In this document: positions 9,405 to 19,232 of the stretch, in pieces | Position numbering within the stretch: position 1 is the first letter of the stretch | Layout: each line of letters starts with the position of its first letter | Source of the DNA: Rhodococcus sp. G-MC3 | GTDB lineage: Bacteria; Actinomycetota; Actinomycetes; Mycobacteriales; Mycobacteriaceae | NCBI RefSeq assembly: GCF_030063335.1 | Contig: NZ_JASISW010000007.1 | Span: forward strand, 186,001 to 250,000 | DNA: 64,000 nt | Direction of reading: 5' to 3' | Made by a program: the position numbers and the translations under genes | The notes under the pieces: generated by a model | The model's input: the letters and a program-made list of their open reading frames with translations, nothing else | What the model was told of the DNA's origin: nothing | Database searches by the model: none

Positions 9405-9935
9405 GTGACCTACCCCGCATCGCCTGAATCAGCACCACTCGAGTCGGCACCACTCGAGTCGGCACCACTCGAGTCGGCACCGCTCGAGTCGGCACAGCTG
9501 GCCCATATGCCACTTGCGTCGGTGCTGCACGACCTTGCTTGGACGATCCAGCGACTCGATCCGGTCGAGGGCCTGGGTATCGAGCGCATCCCGGCGCCGG
9601 AGCTGACGATCCTCAAGGAGGTCGACCGAAATCCGGGTATCAGTGTCCGGGCGATGGCCGGACTGCTTGCTATGCAGCCGTCGAACGTCAGCGCTTCGGT
9701 GCGCAGCCTGGTGCAGCGAGGGTTGCTGACTCGAACTCCGTCGGCCGCGGACCGGCGAGTGGCCGAGTTGAACGTCACCGGGCAGATGGTTCGCAATCGC
9801 AGGCGCATCGAGGCCGCGTGGTCCTCGCGCATCACCGAAGCGCTCGGCAAGTTACCTGAAGATGCTGCAGCGCAACTCGTCTCAGCGGCACCTGCGCTGG
9901 CGCTACTGATGGACGAGCTGCGCCTGCAAAGCTAG
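9405..9935 (+). CDS. MarR family regulator with a tandem-repeat amino terminus
   Basis: About 176 residues from the GTG at 9405. The start is uncertain: an ATG-led form near 9510 would skip the repeat. The winged-helix core runs from PELTILKEVDRNPGISVRAM through LLAMQPSNVSASVRSLVQRG to the wing TRTPSAADRRVAELNVT. The amino terminus is five copies of a five-residue unit (ESAPL-like). It probably controls the divergent MFS exporter through the palindrome at 9376-9393. The stop overlaps the convergent flavoenzyme gene by 4 bp. Confidence 0.88.
   Translation: MTYPASPESAPLESAPLESAPLESAPLESAQLAHMPLASVLHDLAWTIQRLDPVEGLGIERIPAPELTILKEVDRNPGISVRAMAGLLAMQPSNVSASVRSLVQRGLLTRTPSAADRRVAELNVTGQMVRNRRRIEAAWSSRITEALGKLPEDAAAQLVSAAPALALLMDELRLQS
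9426..9500 (+). repeat. 15-bp x5 minisatellite in the MarR gene
   Basis: Five consecutive 15-bp units of the form GAGTCGGCACCACTC; units 2 and 3 are identical and the others differ by a few bases. Each unit encodes Glu-Ser-Ala-Pro/Gln-Leu. The unit length is a multiple of three, so copy-number change keeps the frame. Confidence 0.95.
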
Positions 9936-10894
9936 ACCTGCGCTCGTGCTTCGACTGCGAGCCGAACATCCTCCTCGGTGAGGCTCGCGTTGACTGCGCC
10001 TGCCGTGCGCACACCTGCTGCGGCGGAACCGATCACGTTCTCGGTGACAATGGCGACGTTGCCTGCGGCGTAGACGCCTTCGGTCGAGGTGGCGCCCATC
10101 GGATCGATCGCGAGGGCCGTACCCATCTTCACTTCGCCCATCGCGACGTCGGTGACGTCGAGGTCCAGGCACTTCAGTACTTCGGTGTTCGCTGCGAAAT
10201 TGGGTCTGGTGACAACGGCCTGAACGGGAATGGCTTTGCCGGAGATCAATCGGACGCCCGCCAACACTCCATTTTCGACGATGACCTCCTCGATCTTTTC
10301 CGTCACGACGCCGATGCCTCGCGCCGCCAACTTCTCGTACTCGTCCGCTGTCGGTTCGTAATTCTGGGTGAACAGCACGATGGTGTCGGACCATTGACGC
10401 CACATCAAGGCCTGGTGAACTCCTATTGGGCTGCCGATAATTCCGACGGTGTCTTCGCGTACTTCCCAGCCATGGCAGAACGGGCAGTGCAGCACCTCAC
10501 GGCCCCAGCGCTCGGCGAGGCCGGGGATGTCGGGCAATTCGTCGGTCAGCCCGGTTGTGACGAGCAGCCGTCGCGCGGTCAAATCTGTTCCGTCGTCCAG
10601 TGTGACAATGAAGTCCCCGATGCTCCCGGACGTCGACGACACGGTGCCGTTGCGAATCTCCGCCCCGTACGAGGTCGCCTCCGCGCGGCCCTTCTTCAGA
10701 AGCTCGAGCGGCGGGATCCCTTCGAGGCCGAGATAGTTGTGCGCGTGGGCCGCAGTAGCATTCCGCGGCCTGCCTGCATCGACGACGAGGACTCTCCGGC
10801 GCGCGCGGGCGAGCGTGACTGCCCCCGAGAGGCCTGCGGCTCCGCCGCCGATGATGATCACGTCGTACTGAGGATTCGATGTCATGTGCACCAT
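9932..10894 (-). CDS. Thioredoxin-reductase-like FAD/NAD(P) oxidoreductase
   Basis: 320 residues from the ATG at 10894, which has AGAGG upstream. The amino-terminal FAD Rossmann motif is VIIIGGGAAGLSG; the disulfide motif in the middle is HCPFCHGWE (Cys-Pro-Phe-Cys). The carboxy-terminal FAD site reads GVYAAGNVAIV, where classical enzymes have GVFAAGD, so the usual Asp is Asn. It belongs to the short TrxB-like group; the redox partner is unknown and no thioredoxin gene is nearby. Confidence 0.88.
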   Translation of the reverse strand: MVHMTSNPQYDVIIIGGGAAGLSGAVTLARARRRVLVVDAGRPRNATAAHAHNYLGLEGIPPLELLKKGRAEATSYGAEIRNGTVSSTSGSIGDFIVTLDDGTDLTARRLLVTTGLTDELPDIPGLAERWGREVLHCPFCHGWEVREDTVGIIGSPIGVHQALMWRQWSDTIVLFTQNYEPTADEYEKLAARGIGVVTEKIEEVIVENGVLAGVRLISGKAIPVQAVVTRPNFAANTEVLKCLDLDVTDVAMGEVKMGTALAIDPMGATSTEGVYAAGNVAIVTENVIGSAAAGVRTAGAVNASLTEEDVRLAVEARAQV

Positions 10895-11020
10895 GGTGAC
10901 GGCCTCTTGATCAAATGGCAACAGAGATTGCCGATATGGCAAAGATGGTCGTGCGCCGCCCAGCAACTCGTCGCACTCGAGGCAGCTCGTGGAATACATC
11001 CCGATCTGGCGTGAACGACG

Positions 11021-12460
<1,440 letters not shown>

Positions 12461-12528
12461 CTACAAGATCCCCCAGGCTGTGTTGCAAGCACCGTGTGAC
12501 CCACAACGCGAGTCGAAGGATGCCGACG

Positions 12529-12810
12529 ATGAAACGTGCAGTACGACGGATGGCAGTACTGGCAACACTCGTCGCCGCGCCGGTCGCCCTGGGCGCAGGC
12601 ATCGGCTCGGCTACCGCAGATGCGGCTCCCTGGCATGTCGGGCCCGTCTACCGCGCCGAGATGACAGGCGAAGGGGCGCAGTACTTCTGCTCCAAAGCGC
12701 AGGCGTTGGAACAGTCGTCCCAGTCGATCGTCCTGGTTCCGTGTACTCAGGAGGGCGATGTCTGGTACCGGGTCGTGGTCAATCCGTACAACTGGGGCTT
12801 CAGCATCTGA
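12529..12810 (+). CDS. Small secreted protein, function unknown
   Basis: 93 residues. An Arg-rich start (MKRAVRRM), a hydrophobic segment and ATADAAP-like residues form a Sec signal peptide, leaving a mature domain of about 60 residues. Two cysteines (in YFCSK and VPCTQ) could form one disulfide, and aromatic residues cluster at the end (VWYRVVVNPYNWGFSI). GAAGGA lies 8 nt before the ATG. No family was recognised. It is divergent from the rox-like gene and shares the intergenic region that holds the RAE-like site. Confidence 0.75.
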   Translation: MKRAVRRMAVLATLVAAPVALGAGIGSATADAAPWHVGPVYRAEMTGEGAQYFCSKAQALEQSSQSIVLVPCTQEGDVWYRVVVNPYNWGFSI

Positions 12811-12946
12811 TACCGGTACCGCCGCAGCATGATCGAGCTGCACGTACCTTCGCAACCGATATGCCCACCACGAAGGTGAAGATGCTCCATCTGCACTGGC
12901 GAAGTGTGCGGAACTCGGTCTCGAGCGGGCTCGGCTGACCGTTACG

Positions 12947-12984
12947 ACCTCAACCTTGCTCTTGACCTGAAGGCTGGTTGAGGT
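12947..12984. promoter_or_regulatory. 9-bp inverted repeat before the transketolase pair
   Basis: ACCTCAACC (12947-12955) and GGTTGAGGT (12976-12984) are perfect inverted arms separated by 20 bp, ending 6 bp before the GTG at 12991. It could be an operator or a leader hairpin. No regulator gene is adjacent. Confidence 0.5.
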
Positions 12985-12990
12985 TGCATC

Positions 12991-13671
12991 GTGGAGGGCA
13001 TGACAGCAACCTACGAAGATCTACCCGACCTCATGACTCGGATGACCGGCGACGAGAAGCATGGCGCCAGTGCGACATCCACGCTCGATGTGATCTGGGT
13101 TCTCTACCATCACGTTCTGCGCATCGATATGAACGATCCGGATCGCGATCGATTCCTGGTATCGAAGGGCCACGGGCCTATGGCGTACTACGCCGTCCTT
13201 GCGGCACACGGGTTCATTCCCTTCGACCTGCTCGACACGTTCGGAGAGTTCGACTCGCCCCTCGGCTATCACCCGGATCGAACCCTGGTGCCGGGAGTCG
13301 AGATCTCGTCGGGCTCGCTTGGGCATGGACTCCCGATCGCGACCGGTACCGCAACGGCACTGAGGCTGCGGTCCAGCGAGGCTCGCGTCGTCGTTCTCCT
13401 CGGGGACGCGGAACTCGATGAAGGCAGCAACATCGAGGCAATTCAGTATGCAGGGCGCAGCGGGCTCGGCAACCTGACGGCGGTCGTCATCGACAACGAG
13501 TCCGCCGGACTCGGCTGGCCCGGCGGTATCTCGGCACGATTCACCGTCGAAGGCTGGACCTCGACGGACGTCGACGGGCGTGATCACGCCGCGTTACGAC
13601 GAGCGTTCGCCGCCGGGACGCCGAACACACCACACGTCGTTGTGGCGCACGTCGAACGGAAGGACAGCTAG
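12991..13671 (+). CDS. Transketolase, amino-terminal (TPP-binding) subunit
   Basis: About 226 residues; starts possible at GTG 12991 or ATG 13000. The thiamine-diphosphate region is visible: SKGHGPMAYYAVLA, then SGSLGHGLPIATG, and the metal/diphosphate site LLGDAELDEGSN followed by VVIDNES (a GDx...DNE form of the GDG...NN motif). It is half of a split transketolase; the partner follows 2 nt after the stop. Such pairs move two-carbon ketol units between sugar phosphates, but the real substrate of this pair cannot be told from sequence and no pathway genes are adjacent. Confidence 0.9.
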   Translation: MEGMTATYEDLPDLMTRMTGDEKHGASATSTLDVIWVLYHHVLRIDMNDPDRDRFLVSKGHGPMAYYAVLAAHGFIPFDLLDTFGEFDSPLGYHPDRTLVPGVEISSGSLGHGLPIATGTATALRLRSSEARVVVLLGDAELDEGSNIEAIQYAGRSGLGNLTAVVIDNESAGLGWPGGISARFTVEGWTSTDVDGRDHAALRRAFAAGTPNTPHVVVAHVERKDS

Positions 13672-13673
13672 CC

Positions 13674-14591
13674 ATGACTGCAGTGGCAACCAAGACCACG
13701 GACCAACGCGAACGGTTTTACCGACTTGTCCCGCAACTGTTGCGAGAGAACAGCAATGTTGCACTCGTACTTGCCGAGATTGGAGCTGGTTATCTAGGAC
13801 CCGACATCGGCGCAGACGTCAGAGACCGAGTGATCAACGTCGGAATCCGTGAACAACTGCTCGTCTCGCTCGCAGGCGGGTTGGCACTGGCGGGGATGAG
13901 ACCGATTGTCCACACCTTCGCACCGTTTCTGCTGGAGCGACCGTTCGAGCAGGTGAAGCTGGACTTCGGCCACCAGGGTATCGGAGGCATCCTCGTGAGC
14001 TCGGGAGGTTCCTACTCCATGGCCGCGGCCGGCGAGACACATTTCGGAGCCCGGGATGTGGCCTTGCTCGACACCCTCGACGGCTGGACCGTGCACGTTC
14101 CCGGCCACGCGGACGAAGCCGAGGAGGCGCTTCGCAGCGCAATTGCCACCGACGACCTGGTGTATATCCGACTGGACGGTAAATCGAACCAACGTCGCTA
14201 CTCCAAGAGCGCAGAATTCACAGTGCTTCGGACGGGTTCGTCGGGCACGGTGGTCGCGGTCGGGCCGATGGCCGATGCGGTTCTCGCGGCCACCGAAGGG
14301 CGAGATCTCACAGTTCTGTACGCCGAGACGATCAGGCCGTTCGACGCGCGGACACTTCGATCGACATTGACGGCACCGGACATCGCGATCGTCGAGCCGT
14401 ATCTCGCCGGAACTTCGGTACCCCGCGTTGCCGAAGCACTGTCCGATGTGAGGCACCGAGTCATCGGCCTCGGCGTCGCGCGTCGTGAGTCGAGGAAGTA
14501 CGGCTCGCCGGGGAACCACGACCGCGCCCATGGACTCGACATTCAAGGGATCGGCGCGTCCCTGGATGCATTCTTCGACCGACGGCGCTGA
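13674..14591 (+). CDS. Transketolase, carboxy-terminal subunit
   Basis: 305 residues, pyrimidine-binding plus carboxy-terminal transketolase domains. VINVGIREQLLVSLAGGLAL carries the conserved Glu that activates thiamine diphosphate. HFGARDVALLDTLDGWTVHVP and later IAIVEPYLAG are typical of the split family. It follows the amino-terminal subunit with a 2-nt gap, so the two should be co-translated in equal amounts and form an alpha2-beta2 enzyme. Confidence 0.9.
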   Translation: MTAVATKTTDQRERFYRLVPQLLRENSNVALVLAEIGAGYLGPDIGADVRDRVINVGIREQLLVSLAGGLALAGMRPIVHTFAPFLLERPFEQVKLDFGHQGIGGILVSSGGSYSMAAAGETHFGARDVALLDTLDGWTVHVPGHADEAEEALRSAIATDDLVYIRLDGKSNQRRYSKSAEFTVLRTGSSGTVVAVGPMADAVLAATEGRDLTVLYAETIRPFDARTLRSTLTAPDIAIVEPYLAGTSVPRVAEALSDVRHRVIGLGVARRESRKYGSPGNHDRAHGLDIQGIGASLDAFFDRRR

Positions 14592-14713
14592 TTGTCGTCG
14601 CAAACCCGACCGATTGCCCGCGTAATCCAAGCTCAGCGAACTGCAGACGACTTGAACAGACTGCACGGTCGGTGTTCACTGGTGGGCATAGTCGATCGGG
14701 TCCGGGGAGAGCA

Positions 14714-14992
14714 ATGAATTCAGAGGCACAAGCAGATGCGGAAGAGGCACGGGCGTTCCGGCGTGGGGACGCGGTGACAGCAGTGCGTCATCTGGGCAAG
14801 CGAGCGTGGCGAGCAGGCATCCCCGCGGGGACGGGTGGCGTCGTGGTGGACATCGACTGGCTCGGTGACCTACGAGTCGAGTTCACGGTCGGCGGGGACT
14901 GGCTTCAGGGCCGGTGCACGGTGCAGAAGGTGGTCGCTGTATGCGATCTGCAACTGATCCGGCGTGCGGAACACCGTTTGACCGGCACCTGA
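14714..14992 (+). CDS. Small hypothetical protein, SH3/KOW-like
   Basis: 92 residues starting with ATG after GGGGAGA. An acidic start (NSEAQADAEEARAF) precedes a beta-rich stretch with RRGDAVTAVRHLGKRA and AGTGGVVVDIDWLGDLRVEF. This resembles the small barrel of KOW/SH3-like proteins, where Gly-Gly-Val-Val turns follow 'G.P.GT.G' loops. No function assigned; expressed alone from the plus strand. Confidence 0.65.
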   Translation: MNSEAQADAEEARAFRRGDAVTAVRHLGKRAWRAGIPAGTGGVVVDIDWLGDLRVEFTVGGDWLQGRCTVQKVVAVCDLQLIRRAEHRLTGT

Positions 14993-14996
14993 GCCG

Positions 14997-15158
14997 CTAT
15001 TCCTGGTCGGTTGCCAGGCCGTCGGGGGTCGCGCCACCTTCGCCGGCCCAGTCTCCTGACTGCTCGCTGGCGGCGGGGTCGGACTGGACGTCTTCCTTGG
15101 CGCCCTCCGCGCCCGTGCCGGTCTCTTCGGTGTGCGGCTTCTCGTGTTTTCCTGTCAT
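14997..15158 (-). CDS. Small acidic hypothetical protein
   Basis: 53 residues from ATG 15158 (an ATG at 15170 is also possible). Very hydrophilic and acidic: Glu, Asp, Gly and Ser dominate, with no hydrophobic core, so it is probably disordered. No clear ribosome site. It ends 4 bp from the convergent gene and starts 29 bp after the membrane hydrolase stop, so it may be the tail of that transcript. Confidence 0.45.
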   Translation of the reverse strand: MTGKHEKPHTEETGTGAEGAKEDVQSDPAASEQSGDWAGEGGATPDGLATDQE

Positions 15159-15187
15159 GGCACGATGCATACCCGAAACCGAGTGGC

Positions 15188-16828
15188 TCAACCCGCGACG
15201 ATGTCGCGCAAGCGAGCGCTGTCCTCGGCGGTCCAGCCGTCGGGTCGAAGAATCTCGGCCCACAGGTCCACGGCGTCTTCGCCGTAGTTGTGGCCGTACC
15301 CCTGCGGAACGTCGGTGGAGAACACCATGTCGAACGTCGTCTGCCAGAACGTCACGAACGGAAACCAGCGAACTCGGGGGTCGACGTCGACGCCACGTTC
15401 CTCACGCAGCCAATCAGGCTGATGCAGAATGAGATTCGGTGACCACCAGATGATCGGGTCGGATGCATGCTGCCAGTACACCACTCGTGTCTCACCCCAT
15501 GGAGTGCCGAGTTCGAGTTCGACGGGCCGCCCGGCGAAGCGAACGTAACGGCCGTCGGAGACGACCGGGAGAATTTCGCGTGACCCGGCGTCGCGGTCGG
15601 CTGTGATCTCGGACCATTGCTTCGTGAAGTTCGGATTACCGACCCACAGAGCGCCGTCCGTTCTCGCCACCATGTCAGGGCCGCCGCCGAACGCGTCCTG
15701 GCCGCCGTATGCACCGAGGCTCTCTCCGAATGCCACCAGCTTCGGCCGAGACTCCTCGGGTAGGTCCTGCACCGCGTCGTACACCCGGTCGAACAGTGCA
15801 CGTCCCGCCTCGCGAGGTGAATCCCGATCTGCGAGGAACGCAATCGGGCTCGGCAGGAACGAATACTGCATCGACGCAATAGCAGTGTCGCCGCCGTACA
15901 TGTACTCGAGTGATCCGGCGACTACTTCGTTGACCCATCCTCGACCGGTGGTCGTGGCGACGGCAATGATCTCGCGATCGAACGCGCCGGTTCGTCGCAG
16001 TTCGGCTACTACGCGGTCCGCGGCCTCGTCGATCGAATCAGCTCTTGCAGCACCGACATACGCGCGGATGGGTGTCAGCGCCGGCTCGCCTGTGAATGCC
16101 TCGATGTCATCGGCACTCGGGCCGGAGGACACGAAACGTCGCCCCTCCATGCCGAGGGAATCCCACTTCTCGTTCGATTCGGGTGACCCCGAGTTCTCGG
16201 GCGCCGTGGGTTGCTCGACGCCGGCATGGCTTCCCTTGTCAGCGATTTCGGATGAACTCGCGATGGCGGCGATGAGAACGCGGTTCACCGCACCGTTGAT
16301 CAGAAACAACGTGATGAGTGCGACGACAGCAACACCGATCGCTTTCGCCGCCGGAATTGGCAACAACCGCGTGAGCAGTGCCACCAGACGCCTGGCACAC
16401 CAACGCAATCCACGCGCTGCGCTGAGCAGAAGGACAGCAACGACGAGTGCGACGAGAAGCACGGCGAGGTACAGGACACGCCCAGGTCCCTCGACATCGA
16501 CTTCCACCAGCCTGCGGACGATCTCTTGCCACCGCGACCCGAAGATCAGGAACAGCGGGATCACCACGACTGCAGTGACGGCGAGCGTCCACCATCCGAA
16601 ACGTTTGGTGTCCTCGGACCAGCGTGGCCTGACACCGCAGAGGTGCGCGATCCAGATGACGAGGCACCCGAATCCGTAGCCGGTCACGATGCTGATGCCG
16701 GTCGCGACGCCCTGCAGATACCAGGTCCGTGGCAACAGTGACGGCGTCATCGACAACGCGAAGAATACGACGGCGAGGAACAAGCCACCAGGTTCGAGAC
16801 GCCGGGCGAAGAGCCGCAGGTAATGCAT
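15188..16828 (-). CDS. Membrane alpha/beta hydrolase (Abhydrolase_9 type)
   Basis: About 546 residues. Four to five hydrophobic segments in the first ~200 residues (the family's amino-terminal membrane region) lead into an alpha/beta hydrolase domain with nucleophile elbow AFGESLGAYGG. Conserved family stretches include PRTWYLQG near the start and WVGNPNFTKQW. The catalytic domain should face one side of the cytoplasmic membrane; substrate unknown. ATG 16828 is preferred to GTG 16834: TAATAT ends directly at the GTG and would serve as the -10 of a leaderless transcript. Confidence 0.85.
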   Translation of the reverse strand: MHYLRLFARRLEPGGLFLAVVFFALSMTPSLLPRTWYLQGVATGISIVTGYGFGCLVIWIAHLCGVRPRWSEDTKRFGWWTLAVTAVVVIPLFLIFGSRWQEIVRRLVEVDVEGPGRVLYLAVLLVALVVAVLLLSAARGLRWCARRLVALLTRLLPIPAAKAIGVAVVALITLFLINGAVNRVLIAAIASSSEIADKGSHAGVEQPTAPENSGSPESNEKWDSLGMEGRRFVSSGPSADDIEAFTGEPALTPIRAYVGAARADSIDEAADRVVAELRRTGAFDREIIAVATTTGRGWVNEVVAGSLEYMYGGDTAIASMQYSFLPSPIAFLADRDSPREAGRALFDRVYDAVQDLPEESRPKLVAFGESLGAYGGQDAFGGGPDMVARTDGALWVGNPNFTKQWSEITADRDAGSREILPVVSDGRYVRFAGRPVELELGTPWGETRVVYWQHASDPIIWWSPNLILHQPDWLREERGVDVDPRVRWFPFVTFWQTTFDMVFSTDVPQGYGHNYGEDAVDLWAEILRPDGWTAEDSARLRDIVAG

Positions 16829-16928
16829 CGTCACATATTAGGGCCCCACGCTGCATGGATGTGGTCGAAGAATCGCCACCTGCGGCGTTCGGTATCGAGT
16901 ACTGGACGCCGCAGATGACGCAGACTTA

Positions 16929-17033
16929 TCAGAGGCCGAAGGGAAGAACTCCCGGTGCCAGTTCGAAGCCGCTGCTGCCGGCGGAGATGGATCCGACGCT
17001 GCCGAGAATGAGGTTGATGAAGTTGGTGATCAT
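16929..17033 (-). CDS. Possible 34-residue hydrophobic peptide
   Basis: ATG 17033 to a TGA at 16929, reading MITNFINLILGSVGSISA and on to GVLPFGL. GAGAG lies 7 nt before the ATG. A TTGCAT-N17-CATACG pair upstream could be its promoter. It is hydrophobic throughout, with Gly/Ser in the middle, like small membrane or secreted peptides of mycolate bacteria. It is shorter than usual gene-calling limits. Real expression is not certain. Confidence 0.45.
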   Translation of the reverse strand: MITNFINLILGSVGSISAGSSGFELAPGVLPFGL

Positions 17034-17184
17034 GTAGGTCTCTCGTCCTTCGTATGTGTGCCAGATGAACTGTATGCAAGGTGAACCGGGTCGAGGGTAC
17101 CGGCGATCGAGACCGAAGGGCAGTCCCTTTGCCAGTTGGATCCTCGCGAAACGGGAAACCGGTGGTTGTGGTGAGCTGGGGTTT

Positions 17185-18072
17185 ATGTCGCTCACACACT
17201 CACGGAGAAAATTTCTCGCCGTTATCGGCGCCGGGGCGGCGGCGGTGTCCTGTGGCCGCAGGACTGAACCGACATCCCCAGCCGCTCCCGAACCCAATGT
17301 CTTCGACTTGCTCGAGCAGCGTGAGCAGGCGCGGCTCGGGGTGTTCGCAGTCGATCTCGACTCGGGAACTCCGATCGAATATCGGTCCACCGAACGGTTC
17401 GCCTTCTGCTCGACGTTCAAGGTCTACGCGGCGGGTGCTGTGTTGGCGGCGGTCGATTCCGGTCGGCTGGCGCTGACGGATGCGCGGACTGTCACCGCAG
17501 ACGACAAAGTTCCCGGTTCGGCGATCGACTGGCCGGTCGACTCCGCGGTGACTCTGGGCGAGTTCTGTGCCGCGGCCCTGAGTCGTAGTGACAACACGTC
17601 GGGAAACTTCCTGATCGAGGCAGCGGGCGGAACCGAAGAGGTCACCGCTTTCGCTCGATCGCTGGGAGACAGGGAATTTCGTCTCGATCGGACGGAACCG
17701 GAACTCAATACGGCCATTCCAGGGGACGACCGTGACACGACGACTCCCACAAGTCTGGGAGAGGGCTACCGGACGCTGCTGACCGGCGACGTACTCGGCG
17801 GGCCTTCGCGCGATCGGCTCCTCGCATGGATGGCCGACACCCGTACGTCGGATACGCGTTTTCGCGCAGGAGTCCCAGCAGGGTGGACCTCGGCCGACAA
17901 GACCGGAACCGGGTCGTACGGGGTGTCGAACGACGCCGGCCTGCTGCTCGGGCCCCAGGGTCGACGGATTCTGCTGATCGTGCTGTGCGCGACCGCAACC
18001 GACCGTCCGGACGCCGGGGCGATGAACGCCCTGGTCGCCGACGTGACGAGGGAAGTCGTCTCGCGGGCGTAG
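17185..18072 (+). CDS. Class A beta-lactamase, Tat lipoprotein
   Basis: 295 residues. The start at ATG 17185 gives a twin-arginine signal (SRRKFLAVIG) ending in a lipobox-like AAVSC, so the enzyme should be exported folded and lipid-anchored. All class A motifs are present: CSTFK (catalytic Ser), SRSDN, the omega-loop Glu in EPELN and ADKTGTG. It should hydrolyse beta-lactams outside the membrane. It has no adjacent regulator; an SGNH lipoprotein gene begins 10 nt downstream. Confidence 0.95.
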   Translation: MSLTHSRRKFLAVIGAGAAAVSCGRRTEPTSPAAPEPNVFDLLEQREQARLGVFAVDLDSGTPIEYRSTERFAFCSTFKVYAAGAVLAAVDSGRLALTDARTVTADDKVPGSAIDWPVDSAVTLGEFCAAALSRSDNTSGNFLIEAAGGTEEVTAFARSLGDREFRLDRTEPELNTAIPGDDRDTTTPTSLGEGYRTLLTGDVLGGPSRDRLLAWMADTRTSDTRFRAGVPAGWTSADKTGTGSYGVSNDAGLLLGPQGRRILLIVLCATATDRPDAGAMNALVADVTREVVSRA

Positions 18073-18082
18073 CGTCGAGCAC

Positions 18083-18967
18083 ATGCGCGGCGCGGCAAAA
18101 CTTCTGGCACTGATCGCAGTGGCGACTGCTGTGGTGGGATGTTCCGCCCGCCCTGTCTCGGACGAGACAGGGCAGGAAGACCAGCCAGCGCCCGCCCTCG
18201 ACTATGTCGCCCTCGGTGATTCCGGCGCATCGGGCCCACTGATTCCCAAAGCGACTGGGCCGCCCGGATGTCTGCAGTCGGACTCCAACTACCCGCACGT
18301 TCTGGCGGGCTTGATCGGCGCCGCGTCGTTCACGGACGTCTCATGTTCCGGTGCGCGCTCGGAGAACGTCGTCACCGAGCCCCAGTCGACCAACAATGGC
18401 CCGATCCCGGTCCAACTCGACGCCGTGTCGGCCGACACCGACCTGGTGACCATCACGATCGGCGGAAACGACGTCGATCTTGTGTCGACGGCTCGTGGCT
18501 GCGTCAATCTATCGCCGGAACCGAACGGCTCGTCGTGTGCCGATGCGCTCACCGAGGGAGGTGCGGACGTGATCGGCGATGCCATCGTCGCGGCTGCACC
18601 TGGCTGGGGCGCGGTGCTGGACGCCATCGCTGAGCGCGCTCCGAACGCCGACGTCGTCGTGGTCGGCTATGGCACCTATGTGCGTCCGGGAGGGTGCTAC
18701 GGCACGCAGCCCGTGTGGGCGCGCGACGCCGACTACTTGCAGGCGAGCGTCGACCGAATGAACGAGGCTCTGGCCGAACAAGCTCAGCAACACGGTGCCG
18801 CGTTCGTCGATGTTCGCCCGGTGAGCGTCGGACACGATGCGTGTGCGGCGCCCGACGAGAGGTATCTCGAAGGTGTGGTGCCCGCGAACCCTGCCGCTCC
18901 CCTTCACCCGAATGCGGCCGGCATGGCGGCATTCGCGCAGGTTGTCGCCGATTCGCTCAGGCTCTAG
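18083..18967 (+). CDS. SGNH hydrolase lipoprotein
   Basis: 294 residues. MRGAAKLLALIAVATAVVGC is a lipoprotein signal. SGNH blocks follow in order: block I VALGDSGASG (Ser), block III ITIGGNDVD (Asn) and block V HPNAAG (His). The conserved Gly block lies near DVSCSGARSE. It acts as an extracellular esterase/lipase-like enzyme; substrate unknown. It follows the beta-lactamase by 10 nt and may share its transcript. A perfect 24-bp palindrome lies just after the lipobox codons. Confidence 0.9.
   Translation: MRGAAKLLALIAVATAVVGCSARPVSDETGQEDQPAPALDYVALGDSGASGPLIPKATGPPGCLQSDSNYPHVLAGLIGAASFTDVSCSGARSENVVTEPQSTNNGPIPVQLDAVSADTDLVTITIGGNDVDLVSTARGCVNLSPEPNGSSCADALTEGGADVIGDAIVAAAPGWGAVLDAIAERAPNADVVVVGYGTYVRPGGCYGTQPVWARDADYLQASVDRMNEALAEQAQQHGAAFVDVRPVSVGHDACAAPDERYLEGVVPANPAAPLHPNAAGMAAFAQVVADSLRL
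18150..18173. repeat. Perfect palindrome inside the SGNH gene
   Basis: GCCCTGTCTCG-GA-CGAGACAGGGC: 11-bp perfect arms with a 2-bp centre, 67 bp into the coding region. In mRNA it would fold into a very stable hairpin early in the message. Confidence 0.8.
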
Positions 18968-19016
18968 AGCAGCCGCGCCCAACGGGGGCGCGCTCATTCT
19001 CGGAAGGTGGTCTTCC

Positions 19017-19232
19017 GTGGCATCGCTCGACGAACTACTCGAACAGATCGCGGTGTTGGGAAACAAGACCGAAAGCTCACCGGCGGCGTTCTTGTCCCCG
19101 TCGTGTTCGGTGCCGGTCGGCGTCGCGGAGGCAACACGTCAGCGCGGGAAACGCCATCGCACGGATCGACTCATCGAGCCAGGAGTTGCCGTACGAAACC
19201 GGCGATATGGGCCGGGTTCTCCTCCGCCATGA
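19017..19232 (+). pseudogene. Possible truncated gene start
   Basis: GTG at 19017 with GGAAGG about 9 nt upstream opens a frame beginning MASLDELLEQIAVLGNKTES, which looks like a genuine amphipathic protein start. After ~35 residues the composition becomes Arg/Pro-rich and the frame runs antisense through the end of the hydrolase gene. It may be the head of a gene cut off at this point. Low certainty. Confidence 0.25.

Noticed and set aside
9426..9500. CRISPR-like array
   Set aside because: The units are directly adjacent with no spacers and are in frame with MarR; it is a minisatellite.
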